A stretch of DNA of 64,000 nt from assembly GCA_037200685.1 (NCBI GenBank), contig JBBCIG010000016.1, positions 682,001 to 746,000 of the forward strand, written 5' to 3'. The notes under the pieces were generated by a model. It did not search any database. It worked only from the letters and a program-made list of their open reading frames with translations, and was not told the DNA's origin. Shown piece by piece: positions 9,256 to 17,478 of the stretch (positions are counted from its first letter, which is position 1; each line of letters opens with the position of its first letter). Origin of the DNA: JAJKIP01 sp037200685 (GTDB taxonomy: Bacteria; Bacteroidota; Bacteroidia; Chitinophagales; Chitinophagaceae). The translations under genes and the position numbers were made by a program.

Positions 9256-10266
9256 TTATTTTACAAAAACAGAACTGGCAGCGGCATAGCTCGAGCCGTC
9301 CGTGAGGATCTGAGCAATACCGTTCTTCCATACCTTGGCTACTAAAGTCGTGCCGTTGTTTTCAGCTCCTGCAACATATACATCGCTGCCCGATACATAT
9401 ACATAACCGGTACCCGCATCTTTCGAGCCATCGGTAAGGGGCAACGCGATGCCATTTTTCCATACCGTGGTTACAGCATTATTCCCTTTTATTTCATACC
9501 CCCCCACATATACATCGCTTCCCGATACAAATAAAGAACCAGCATAAGCATATTTAGAGCCGTCGGTAAGAATCTGCGCGGTCCCGTTCTTCCATACCTT
9601 AACTACATTTCTATTGCCATTGTATTCATATCCTGCGGCATATACATTGCCGCCCGATACAAATACAACGTTGGCATAAGCATTATTCGAACCATCGGTA
9701 AGTGACTGCGCGGTACCATTCTTCCATACTTTCGCTACAGTTTTACCAGCTTTGTATTCATATCCTGCAACATATACATCGCTGCCCGATACATATACAG
9801 AACTGGCCTCGGAAGAATTCAAGCCGTCGCCAATGAGCTGAGCGGTACCGTTCTTCCATACCATGGCAACATTTATTGTACCAGTGGATTGAGCTCCCGC
9901 CACATATACATCAATGCCCGATACAAATACAGAGTGGGCAGAGGCATGCTTCGAACCATCGGAAAGACTCTGCGCGACACCGTTCTTCCAAATCTTGGCT
10001 ACGTCTTTGGTGCCGTTGTATTCATATCCTGCCACATACACATCGCTGCCCGATACATATACAGAACGGGCAAGGGCATTATTCGAGCCGTCGGTAAGGG
10101 ATTGTGCGATCCCGTTCGTCCATAACTTCGCTATACTTTTACCAGCTTTGTAATCAAATCCTGCAACATATACATCCGGATCTTTAGTCGGGGTAATATC
10201 CTTATTTTTTTTACAGCCGGTTAAAAGCGTAAACTGCATTAGCAAAAGAAAAATAGATAGTTTCAT
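9256..10266 (-). CDS. lipoprotein of seven 44-residue repeats (predicted beta-propeller), paralogue 1
   Basis: 336 residues. A lipobox (FTLLTGC) is followed by a Lys-rich linker and then seven tandem repeats of about 44 residues. Each has DVYVAGYEY, then VAKVWKNGTAQ, LTDGS and ends SVYVSGS. Four short strands per unit and seven units fit a seven-bladed beta-propeller. That is an inference from repeat number and length, not from a named family. It is probably anchored in the outer membrane. It follows a close paralogue with 71 bases between and is the last gene of the minus-strand cluster. Blade variation is mostly at the N-end (YEY, AQS, AEN), which could form a binding face. Confidence 0.75.
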   Translation of the reverse strand: MKLSIFLLLMQFTLLTGCKKNKDITPTKDPDVYVAGFDYKAGKSIAKLWTNGIAQSLTDGSNNALARSVYVSGSDVYVAGYEYNGTKDVAKIWKNGVAQSLSDGSKHASAHSVFVSGIDVYVAGAQSTGTINVAMVWKNGTAQLIGDGLNSSEASSVYVSGSDVYVAGYEYKAGKTVAKVWKNGTAQSLTDGSNNAYANVVFVSGGNVYAAGYEYNGNRNVVKVWKNGTAQILTDGSKYAYAGSLFVSGSDVYVGGYEIKGNNAVTTVWKNGIALPLTDGSKDAGTGYVYVSGSDVYVAGAENNGTTLVAKVWKNGIAQILTDGSSYAAASSVFVK

Positions 10267-10337
10267 TTCGTTATGTTTTTATTTTACACGGGACTACTTT
10301 CCTGCTGATCCGCCACATGTGAGCATCCCGTCCGGAT

Positions 10338-11348
10338 TTATTTTACAAAAACAGCTACGGCGCTGCCATCCTTCGAACCGTCGGTAAGGGTCTGCGCTGT
10401 ACCGTTTTTCCAAACGGTCGCTATCGTTTTATTAGCAGCGTTGTATTGATATCCTGCCACATATACATCGCCGCCTGCTACGTATACAGAATAGGCAGCT
10501 GTCTTGTTGGAGCCATTGGTAAGGCGCTGCGCTATACCGTTTTTCCAAACGGTAGCTATCGTTTTGCCTTCATATCCCGCCACATATACATCGCTGCCTG
10601 TTACGTACACAGAGTAGGCGTAGGCGTCACTCGAGCCGTCGCTAAGGGTCTGCACAATACCGTTTTTCCAAACCTTTGCTGCATAGGGAGAGCCGCTGGC
10701 TTCATACCCCGCCACATATACATCGCTGCCTGCTACGCAGACAGCGTTGGCGTTGGCATTCTTTGAGCCGTCGGTAAGGGGCTGCGCTACGCCGTTTTTC
10801 CAAACCTTAACTATATACCTGGCGCCGTTGTATTCATATCCCGCCACATATACATTGCTTCCTGATACACAGACAGAGCTGGCGTAGGCATCCTTTGAGC
10901 CGTCTGTAAGAGGCTGCGCGGTGCTGTTTTTCCAAACGGTAGCTATACTTTTATTAGCCGCGTTGTTTTCATATCCCGCCACATACACATCGCTACCCGA
11001 TACATATACAGAACGGGCAATGCCATTCGCGGAGCCGTTGGTAAGGGACTGCGGCGTGCCGTTTTTCCAAACGATAGCTATACTTTTATTAGCCGCGTTG
11101 TTTTCATATCCCGCCACATATACATCACTCCCTGATACATATACAGCGTTGGCGTATGCAGTCTTCGAGCCGTCGGTAAGGGACTGCGCTATGCCGTTTT
11201 TCCAAACGATAGCTACATTTTTACTGCCATTGTATTCGCTTCCTGCCACATATACATCCGGGTCTTTAGGCGGGGCAGCATCTTTGTTTTTTTTACAGCC
11301 CATTGCAAGCGTAAAAAGTAGTACCAAAAGAAGAATAGATGATTTCAT
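10338..11348 (-). CDS. lipoprotein of seven 44-residue repeats (predicted beta-propeller), paralogue 2
   Basis: 336 residues counted from the ATG at 11348, chosen because it aligns with the paralogue's start and puts the lipobox (FTLAMGC) 18 residues in; the frame stays open to 11402. Seven repeats of 41-45 residues match those of the neighbouring gene (DVYVAG, VWKNG, LTDGS, SVYVSGS). Unit 6 is shortened by about four residues. Two adjacent units are nearly identical (AANKSIA), which points to recent internal duplication. The pair arose by tandem gene duplication. The function is unknown. Confidence 0.75.
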   Translation of the reverse strand: MKSSILLLVLLFTLAMGCKKNKDAAPPKDPDVYVAGSEYNGSKNVAIVWKNGIAQSLTDGSKTAYANAVYVSGSDVYVAGYENNAANKSIAIVWKNGTPQSLTNGSANGIARSVYVSGSDVYVAGYENNAANKSIATVWKNSTAQPLTDGSKDAYASSVCVSGSNVYVAGYEYNGARYIVKVWKNGVAQPLTDGSKNANANAVCVAGSDVYVAGYEASGSPYAAKVWKNGIVQTLSDGSSDAYAYSVYVTGSDVYVAGYEGKTIATVWKNGIAQRLTNGSNKTAAYSVYVAGGDVYVAGYQYNAANKTIATVWKNGTAQTLTDGSKDGSAVAVFVK

Positions 11349-11411
11349 TTTCATCGTTTTAATTTGCGGGCACGCCGCCTGGAAAAGGTTTTTATTTCTC
11401 ATAATTAATTT

Positions 11412-11762
11412 TTAACTGTTTATTGCCGCAACTAATTTGTCTACGCTCAGTACTCCATAATTGAACTCATGCCTGGTGCCATCGGAAAGCGTGATGAGGA
11501 CCTTTTTAGCCAGGAAGCTTTTTTGCACGTCTACCCGGGCAATATCGGCCTTGCTGATAGTATACATAATATCTTTATCTTCTTTGCTGAACATAACATG
11601 CTTTGAAGCCGGATTGTACGCCGCATCATACACCGTCCGGTAAATAAGCCGGCGGTTGGTTACGGTAAGCTTACCATTAAATTTCTTTCCTGCAGGTGGT
11701 GTATAAAATATAGCCCAGGTATCAATAATATTTTCGCCGGGTTGTAAGACTGTGCTGCTCAT
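11412..11762 (-). CDS. GRAM/bacterial-PH-like domain protein
   Basis: 116 residues without a signal peptide. The core GKLTVTNRRLIYRT, then ISKADIARVDVQ and VLITLSDGTRHEFNYG, has the strand order of GRAM or bacterial PH domains, which often bind lipids or partner proteins at a membrane. It lies between a 50-residue membrane peptide and the repeat lipoproteins. Its start is preceded by a strong Shine-Dalgarno GGAGG, uncommon in this phylum. Confidence 0.65.
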   Translation of the reverse strand: MSSTVLQPGENIIDTWAIFYTPPAGKKFNGKLTVTNRRLIYRTVYDAAYNPASKHVMFSKEDKDIMYTISKADIARVDVQKSFLAKKVLITLSDGTRHEFNYGVLSVDKLVAAINS

Positions 11763-11765
11763 AAC

Positions 11766-11774
11766 TACCTCCTT
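11766..11774 (-). promoter_or_regulatory. strong Shine-Dalgarno ahead of the GRAM-like gene
   Basis: On the minus strand AAAAGGAGGTAGTTATG places GGAGG six bases before the ATG at 11762. Most genes in this window have no such site. Confidence 0.6.
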
Positions 11775-11783
11775 TTAATTTTT

Positions 11784-11936
11784 TTATTTTATTGCGCCGC
11801 AATCAATTGCCAATGCATTATCAATATGCGCAGCGCTGCTATCCTTTTCAGCATGCTTCATAGTCTGATGGAGACAAAAAGCGTATAAAGCCAAAATCAA
11901 TACGACCAGGAATGATCGCTTTCGCAGTTTCATCAT
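11784..11936 (-). CDS. 50-residue membrane or secreted peptide
   Basis: A frame from tandem ATGs at 11936 and 11933 to a TAA at 11784-11786. The product starts MMKLRKRSFLVVLILALYAF, i.e. three basic residues and a hydrophobic helix, then a short polar tail (KHAEKDSSAAH, ending DCGAIK). It fits tightly between neighbours: 7 bases after the stop of the crystallin-like gene and 21 bases before the GRAM-like gene, all on the same strand. No homologue is known to me. The tight spacing and signal-like start make a real gene likely. Confidence 0.55.
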   Translation of the reverse strand: MMKLRKRSFLVVLILALYAFCLHQTMKHAEKDSSAAHIDNALAIDCGAIK

Positions 11937-11943
11937 ATTGCAT

Positions 11944-13383
11944 TTAATAAAGTACTACATCGCCTTTGGCTGTTACGATAGCGCCTTTGCATTTATAATC
12001 GCCACCACCAATTGTAAACGTTTGGTTGAATGTGTTTCCGTTTGTATTGAAATTGCTGATGGTAAACCTGTCCAGCCCAAATTTTTTCAATAAAGAATTA
12101 ATAACGGTGCGAACCGTGCTGCAGGAGAGCTCAACAATTTTATAATCCAGGTTACAGCTGATTTTTACATTTTCTGTTTTAATGAGGATGCGGCCATCCG
12201 GCTGGCATTCAAATACAAGGTCAAATTTTACGTCTATCTCCGGGTTGGTGCCGGTAACGTTGGCTTCCAGGTCAAGGTCTATATTCAGCACATTGCCGTT
12301 GGCCTTTATTTCCACATGATCGCCCCATACTGTATTGATGCCATCCGTATCGCCCCAGGAGAGTTTTCCATTGGCCTCATGATGTATCATATTGCCCACC
12401 ATACTTTCTATCATTGATCTAATAGTGGCGGCTTCAATAAGCGGGGAAGGATTTTTTATTTTTTCATCTGTGGCAATATTTTTCCAGGAAGAATTCAGGC
12501 GTAGCTTTTGATGACTAAAAGAAATTTTCCTGGCCCAGTTGCCTGTGCCATTAACGCGGCTGGGCTGGGTAAACATTTCGCTGAAAATGGGCTGGCCGGA
12601 GTTGTTAATATACAGCTCCACTTTTTTTATACCCCACACATCATCTCCTTTAGCGGATATTTCAATAAAGTCTATATCGGATATCTTTTTTATTTTATCA
12701 GAAATAATATCATATTTTTTATCTGCATTTCTTTCGAAATCATCAGGGCCATAGTCTATGAAATAGTCTGTATCCCCGTTGTTGAGTTTTACATACACTT
12801 CCTTATCGGTATCGTCGTTTTCATTGTTGCCGGTAATAATGCGCAATTGAATTCGAAACACCGGCAGCGTTTCATCTACTTTAGGTCTTTCAGGAGGCAG
12901 AGGGTTTGTTAACGGGGCTATTAAGTTTTGCACTATTGCCGGCTGGGACGTTGGCAATTTACCGTTGGCTCTTGCTTTTTCCCAATGGCCGGGTATGATA
13001 GTGCCATTTTTATTTTGTGCTCTTACAAAATTGAAGCCATCCCTTGTAACAGGAAATACCGATACAAAAGAAACTTTATTATTGAGGTCATACACCGATA
13101 GATCGGGACAATCTTCCATCAGCTCCACGTAGTGGCCATAGCCACTACTTTCATTGGTATGTTCATACACTATTGCTACCATGCCTGCGGGAACCTTTAC
13201 AGAAGAACTCAACTCATTGAGCTGTATGACGGAGCGACCGGCACCGCCCGGTGCGTTAGGTGGCACCAATTCCACCCCGCCACCATAGCCGGTGTTTTCA
13301 TACAACGTTACGTCACTTACCTGCTGCGAAAAACAAACAGGTGTTAAAGTGGTGAGGAACAGGAGAAGGGTTAATTTTTTCAT
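11944..13383 (-). CDS. exported protein with N-terminal beta/gamma-crystallin-like domain
   Basis: 479 residues. The signal peptide ends at VCFSQ. Residues about 22-110 form two Greek-key halves: VTLYENTGYGGG to IQLNELSSSVKVPAG, then AIVYEHTNESSGYGHYVELM to YDLNNKVSFVSVFP. The pattern Y-x-x-x-x-x-G plus a late loop (NELSSS, NNKVSF) resembles microbial beta/gamma-crystallins, whose N/D-N/D-x-x-S/T-S loops bind calcium; both loops deviate, so binding is uncertain. The C-terminal 300 residues (VYVKLNNGDTDYFIDYGPDDFE, then VKKVELYINNSG) are strand-rich and unrecognised. It is second in the minus-strand cluster. Confidence 0.65.
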   Translation of the reverse strand: MKKLTLLLFLTTLTPVCFSQQVSDVTLYENTGYGGGVELVPPNAPGGAGRSVIQLNELSSSVKVPAGMVAIVYEHTNESSGYGHYVELMEDCPDLSVYDLNNKVSFVSVFPVTRDGFNFVRAQNKNGTIIPGHWEKARANGKLPTSQPAIVQNLIAPLTNPLPPERPKVDETLPVFRIQLRIITGNNENDDTDKEVYVKLNNGDTDYFIDYGPDDFERNADKKYDIISDKIKKISDIDFIEISAKGDDVWGIKKVELYINNSGQPIFSEMFTQPSRVNGTGNWARKISFSHQKLRLNSSWKNIATDEKIKNPSPLIEAATIRSMIESMVGNMIHHEANGKLSWGDTDGINTVWGDHVEIKANGNVLNIDLDLEANVTGTNPEIDVKFDLVFECQPDGRILIKTENVKISCNLDYKIVELSCSTVRTVINSLLKKFGLDRFTISNFNTNGNTFNQTFTIGGGDYKCKGAIVTAKGDVVLY

Positions 13384-13446
13384 TTATTCAGTTTTATTAA
13401 CTGTCATAATTTATAACGGCACAAGTCGTTTTCTTCTTTTTATTTT

Positions 13447-14892
13447 TTAGTCATCTTCTACTGTTCGAAATTTTTTAAACCGAACCCTGTTATTATCTAT
13501 CAGTTTGGCTTCGTCTTTTAGACTATAGTGATAATCAAATTCTCCAAGCGTTACGATATGCTTGCTGATATCCGGGGTGTATAGATTTCTTTCGTCAAAG
13601 GCCGGCCCCCACACCACGACTTTTATTCTATAATCACCCGTAGAAGGAAAATTTGTTTTTATTTCATATTCATCTGTAGCCACATTCATCCCGGAAGGAA
13701 GAATAAAATCATTTAGTTTTTGAGGATTTTCGCGGGATGCATAAGTTGGAATTTTAGCAGGGTCGCCGAGTATATCAAAATTGAAATACGTATTTTTTTC
13801 AGTACCTGATTTTATTAAAAGAGTAGCGTTTGGGTTGTGAAGCAACGTGCGAAAATCTCCACTGTTTGCATTTTTCGGGGAGATGATAAAGCCATAATAC
13901 AGGTAGTGAAAAGCTTTATTGGATTGTGCATTTAAATTAAACGTTTCTGCAAGTGATCTTTGTAATTCCAGTCGCGCATAAATAAAATTGGCAGAGGTAA
14001 GGCCGGTTTTGGCGCCGCTGCTGCTGGTAGTAAATGGCTTGTCGGAAAAGAAAAATTTTGCACCTTGTACATAGGTTAGCGGGTTGCTTACGTCGAGGAG
14101 TGCTTTTGCTACCTGGCCTTTTACCTGCTCCCGTTGGGTTGTGAATTCGGCTATTCCCGCAGGGTCAAAATTAAATTGGAAAGCGCCCTGGCTGCCTGGC
14201 CATGTTTTGCGGTCCCTTACGGCATTACCCCAGTCGTCTACCTGTGTTAAAAACAGCGATACCTTAATATCGTACAATCCTTTTTTAGGGAAATGTCCTT
14301 CATCAGCGATACCATAAAGCGGGCTGGCATCTATCTCTTCCGTCATAATGGTAGTGGCTTCTGCAGCATTGGGCTCTATGTCAAAATTGATAAAGTTGTT
14401 TTTTAAATCTTTTTCTGCTACAAAGAAGTAGGCCTCATAATCAGGGCCTGCCCCGCCCCCTGCAGGTTCCTTTTCGCCCGGGTTATAGGAGTTGAGTTGT
14501 ATACCCATCTTAATCAAACCCTTTCCGCTGCCCGTATTAAAAGCCTGCTGCACGGTTTGATTGCCGAGCTCCAGCCTGCCATAAACATCGTCGTCCATTT
14601 TAAAGGAAGATCTGGCGCCACTACTGCTGGTAGTAAATGGCTTATCGGAAAAATAAAATTTGGCGCCTGGTATTTGTTTAAAATCAAACCCATCATCACT
14701 AGTGCCGCCAGGGCTCGTGACAGTATTAACCGGAGTAGCTGCCGATACATTACTGCCAGACGATGCAGCGCCGCCGTTATCCGCCACGGTTGCTGCCTTT
14801 TTCTTGATTTTTCCCAAAATGCCCTGTGCCTGGGCGGTAACCGCTACCATTAAAAAAATGATAGTAAGTGGTACTAAGATCTTATTTTTCAT
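13447..14892 (-). CDS. exported protein with duplicated domain, unknown function
   Basis: 481 residues with a signal peptide ending VTAQAQ, then a Gly/Ser/Thr-rich linker. Two homologous modules follow, each opening GAKFYFSDKPFTTSSSGA (about residues 76 and 275) and continuing to a conserved strand with YFNFDI/NFIN. Each module ends with a strand like GLYDIKVSLF or GDYRIKVVVWGP. It looks like an exported or surface protein with two beta-rich domains and is the first gene of the minus-strand cluster, divergent from the LytS kinase gene. Confidence 0.65.
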   Translation of the reverse strand: MKNKILVPLTIIFLMVAVTAQAQGILGKIKKKAATVADNGGAASSGSNVSAATPVNTVTSPGGTSDDGFDFKQIPGAKFYFSDKPFTTSSSGARSSFKMDDDVYGRLELGNQTVQQAFNTGSGKGLIKMGIQLNSYNPGEKEPAGGGAGPDYEAYFFVAEKDLKNNFINFDIEPNAAEATTIMTEEIDASPLYGIADEGHFPKKGLYDIKVSLFLTQVDDWGNAVRDRKTWPGSQGAFQFNFDPAGIAEFTTQREQVKGQVAKALLDVSNPLTYVQGAKFFFSDKPFTTSSSGAKTGLTSANFIYARLELQRSLAETFNLNAQSNKAFHYLYYGFIISPKNANSGDFRTLLHNPNATLLIKSGTEKNTYFNFDILGDPAKIPTYASRENPQKLNDFILPSGMNVATDEYEIKTNFPSTGDYRIKVVVWGPAFDERNLYTPDISKHIVTLGEFDYHYSLKDEAKLIDNNRVRFKKFRTVEDD

Positions 14893-15266
14893 GTGCTTTA
14901 TTTTATGTTGAAGATGTTACTGCATCGTTTTTTAGTCAGCATATTGATCGCATTCATTCGCTACGGGATATTTCAGGCGTATGATTTTTATTTGATGATA
15001 TTTTTCCCGGCAATAATTTTTTTGCACCTGCATGCTGGCTATTTCGTTTTTGATTGATTGCTAGCCAAAGTAGGAACAGCTACTGTTTTTTTGGGGGCTC
15101 AATCGCTCAACAGGTATTCTGGCAGAAATAAAGCAGGAAAACAGGACAGACGGTTTTCAGGGACAAAAGCGGTCGTTTATCGGAAACACATGTCGTTAGT
15201 CTATTTCACCTCTTTTAGATTGAATTGACCGGCAGTAATTGCTTAATTTGTTGAAAAAAATCCTTA
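14893..15266. other. divergent intergenic region between exported cluster and LytS/LytTR pair
   Basis: 374 bases with no gene. The half next to the kinase gene holds paired sequence blocks that may be a LytTR operator (15151-15188). No clear TAnnTTTG box was found for either direction. Confidence 0.5.
15151..15188 (+). promoter_or_regulatory. candidate LytTR operator (imperfect direct repeat)
   Basis: Two 15-base blocks, CGGTTTTCAGGGACA (15151-15165) and CGTTTATCGGAAACA (15174-15188), agree at 10 of 15 positions with start-to-start spacing of 23 bases, near two helical turns. LytTR domains bind spaced direct repeats. The site lies 79 bases before the kinase start. Confidence 0.3.
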
Positions 15267-16382
15267 ATGAATTCCTTCCTGTATAACGAGTTCATTTTTT
15301 CGCCCAGGTACCGGGTGTGGCGGCATGTCATTTACTGGAGCTTCCACATGAGCATCTGGGCAGCATTCTGGACGGTGATGGGAGGGCCGCCCACTTTCGG
15401 ACGGAATTTAATCAACATGGCCATGTGGGTTCCGTTGTTTATCCTTTTCAGTTATCCTTTGGTATATGGCGCCATCCCCTTCCTGTTGCTGAAAGGAAAA
15501 GTATGGCAGTTTTTAGTTGTTGTACTAGCCTGGGGAGTAACTGGTATTTTTATAGATACAGGATACCGGACTTATGTATTGATTCCGCTCCAGGAAGCGA
15601 TGGGGCTCAGCAATATCATCCGGAAAGGACCGCTGGCATTTTGTTACTTATGCATGACTACTTCAGCCGCCAGTCCAATGATCATCAAGTTCTATAAGAT
15701 GTGGACCATCAAACAGCGGGCATGGATGCATGCACAACAGGAAAAGATTACTGCAGAACTTCAATTGCTCAAGGCGCAGGTCCATCCGCATTTTTTGTTT
15801 AACACGCTCAACAATATTTATTCTTACTCGCTGGAAAATTCTCCCAAAACGCCGGGGTTAATTCTAAAATTGTCATCGCTCCTCAGTTATATGCTTTATG
15901 ATTGCAAGACTGACGAAGTGCGGTTGGAAAAAGAGTTGGAGATCATGAAAAACTATATTGACCTGGAAAAGGAACGCTACGGAAACAAAATAGAAATATC
16001 ATGGAATGTAGAAGGAGGAATAAAAGACAGGTTCATTGCCCCTTTGCTGATGCTTCCCTTGTTGGAAAATGCGTTTAAACATGGAACTTCGGAACAAATT
16101 GAAAAATGCTGGTTAAGTGTGGACATTTCGGTGAAACATAATGCACTTCAATGCAAGATTGCGAACAGTAAGAACGAGTATGTGCCCTACAGTCATAACG
16201 GAATCGGTATTGCCAATGTAAAGAAAAGATTAGAATTTATTTATCCTGAAAAATATGAGTTGAAGATAAATGACGAGGGCAACTTTTTTGTAGCATCCAT
16301 GCTCATCAGATTAAATATCACAACGCCCATTTATATCATGACGCCCGTTGTTGCTGCAACTACTCAAATTGTTTCGAGATGA
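15267..16382 (+). CDS. LytS-type sensor histidine kinase
   Basis: 371 residues. Four hydrophobic segments span about residues 25-145, followed by a short helical linker and the His_kinase domain (AQVHPHFLFNTLNNIYS) with the likely phospho-accepting His175. A compact HATPase domain follows (LLMLPLLENAFKHG as N-box, HNGIGIANVKKRLEF as G-box). There is no separate sensor domain, so the signal is probably read by the membrane part or a partner. The stop overlaps the start of the response regulator by 4 bases (ATGA), so the two genes are coupled. It is divergent from the exported-protein cluster, its likely target. Confidence 0.9.
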   Translation: MNSFLYNEFIFSPRYRVWRHVIYWSFHMSIWAAFWTVMGGPPTFGRNLINMAMWVPLFILFSYPLVYGAIPFLLLKGKVWQFLVVVLAWGVTGIFIDTGYRTYVLIPLQEAMGLSNIIRKGPLAFCYLCMTTSAASPMIIKFYKMWTIKQRAWMHAQQEKITAELQLLKAQVHPHFLFNTLNNIYSYSLENSPKTPGLILKLSSLLSYMLYDCKTDEVRLEKELEIMKNYIDLEKERYGNKIEISWNVEGGIKDRFIAPLLMLPLLENAFKHGTSEQIEKCWLSVDISVKHNALQCKIANSKNEYVPYSHNGIGIANVKKRLEFIYPEKYELKINDEGNFFVASMLIRLNITTPIYIMTPVVAATTQIVSR

Positions 16383-17092
16383 AACTCCGCTGTCTGCTGA
16401 TTGATGATGAGCCGCCGGCCTTGAAAGTGCTGGCGAGATATGTGCTGGAGGTAGGCGGAATGGAAATTGCCGGGCAGTGTCAGAATGCCATTGAGGCACT
16501 GGAAGTGCTTCGCCAAAAACAAGTGGATGTAATTTTTCTCGACATAAAAATGCCTCGTATTATAGGTACCGAGTTTCTAAAAAATCTTTCCCATCCCCCA
16601 AAGGTGATTTTCGTTACTGCATACAGAGAATATGCTATTGAAGGATTTGAATTGGATGCCGTGGACTACCTTGTTAAACCGGTTTCATTCGAACGTTTTT
16701 TTAAAGCTGTCACTAAACTTAACCGACTGATGGGGAAGGAAACGTCCATTGCTTCAGCGAATGATGCTACGGATGCCGCTGCATTTGTGTATCTGAAAGT
16801 GGACAGAGGTATGAAAAAGGTTTTCGTGAATGAGATCGAATATATTGAAAGCTGGAAAGATTATGTGATGGTCTTCCTGTCGGACGGAAAACATTTTTTA
16901 GTGAAACAATCGATAACTGCAATGGAAAACCTGTTATCTGACCATAAATTTATCCGGGTGCACAGATCTTATATGGTATCGTTAGATAAGATCTCGGGAT
17001 ATAATGGCCTGGTATTACAGCTGGGCAAACAGGAAATTCCGATTGGAAGGCTTTATAAGCAGGCGGTGATGGAGAGGTTGCAGGAGCGGTAG
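16379..17092 (+). CDS. LytTR-family response regulator
   Basis: 237 residues. The receiver domain (1-120) has the acidic pair Asp9/Asp10 (LLIDDEPPA), phosphoacceptor Asp55 (IFLDIKMP), a Thr in FVTAYREYA and Lys in YLVKPVSF. The LytTR DNA-binding domain (about 140-237) shows IEYIESWKDYVMVFLSDGK, FIRVHRSYMVSLDKI and IPIGRLYKQAV. It is partner to the kinase with a 4-base overlap. Likely targets are its own promoter and the divergent exported cluster (inference). Confidence 0.93.
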   Translation: MKLRCLLIDDEPPALKVLARYVLEVGGMEIAGQCQNAIEALEVLRQKQVDVIFLDIKMPRIIGTEFLKNLSHPPKVIFVTAYREYAIEGFELDAVDYLVKPVSFERFFKAVTKLNRLMGKETSIASANDATDAAAFVYLKVDRGMKKVFVNEIEYIESWKDYVMVFLSDGKHFLVKQSITAMENLLSDHKFIRVHRSYMVSLDKISGYNGLVLQLGKQEIPIGRLYKQAVMERLQER

Positions 17093-17478
17093 GTTATCAG
17101 GTAGTTGGAAGCTTTTGATTTCTTTTATAATGGTTTGTTTTTAGTAGAAGAATGATAGCTAGAAACAGATCGAAATGGAACACATTATTATTATTATGGT
17201 CGATCCTGATGGCAGGGCGCACTGAAGGAAAATTAAAGTTCTGATTTTCGAAATGTGAAAGATAGAACCGCGACCTGCTGACCATTTACAGTTTCAAAAA
17301 TTTAATCGCCTCTTTCGGGTTGTCATCATTGCGTATCATTTTTTGCAATTTGCACCCATAAAATCCCTGATTTTTTTAATAGTATCCAAATTAATAGCTA
17401 AAAAAGTATAATAAAAGCAAGTATAACTTGGTAAGAACCTGCGAGAACCGCGTAAAATCGGCACCTAGCGTAGTGTGG
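17093..17478. other. intergenic region, no gene seen
   Basis: 386 bases, AT-rich. The only frame (minus strand, 62 codons) has Asn-rich, uneven composition and no start context. No repeat-family copy, tRNA-like fold or terminator was found. Confidence 0.5.

Noticed and set aside
9876..11415. Several plus-strand frames across the repeat lipoproteins
   Set aside because: They are antisense shadows of the in-phase 132-base repeats of the two lipoprotein genes; the translations have no sensible composition.
17097..17285. 62-codon minus frame after the LytTR gene
   Set aside because: Asn-rich, no start context and no neighbour support.
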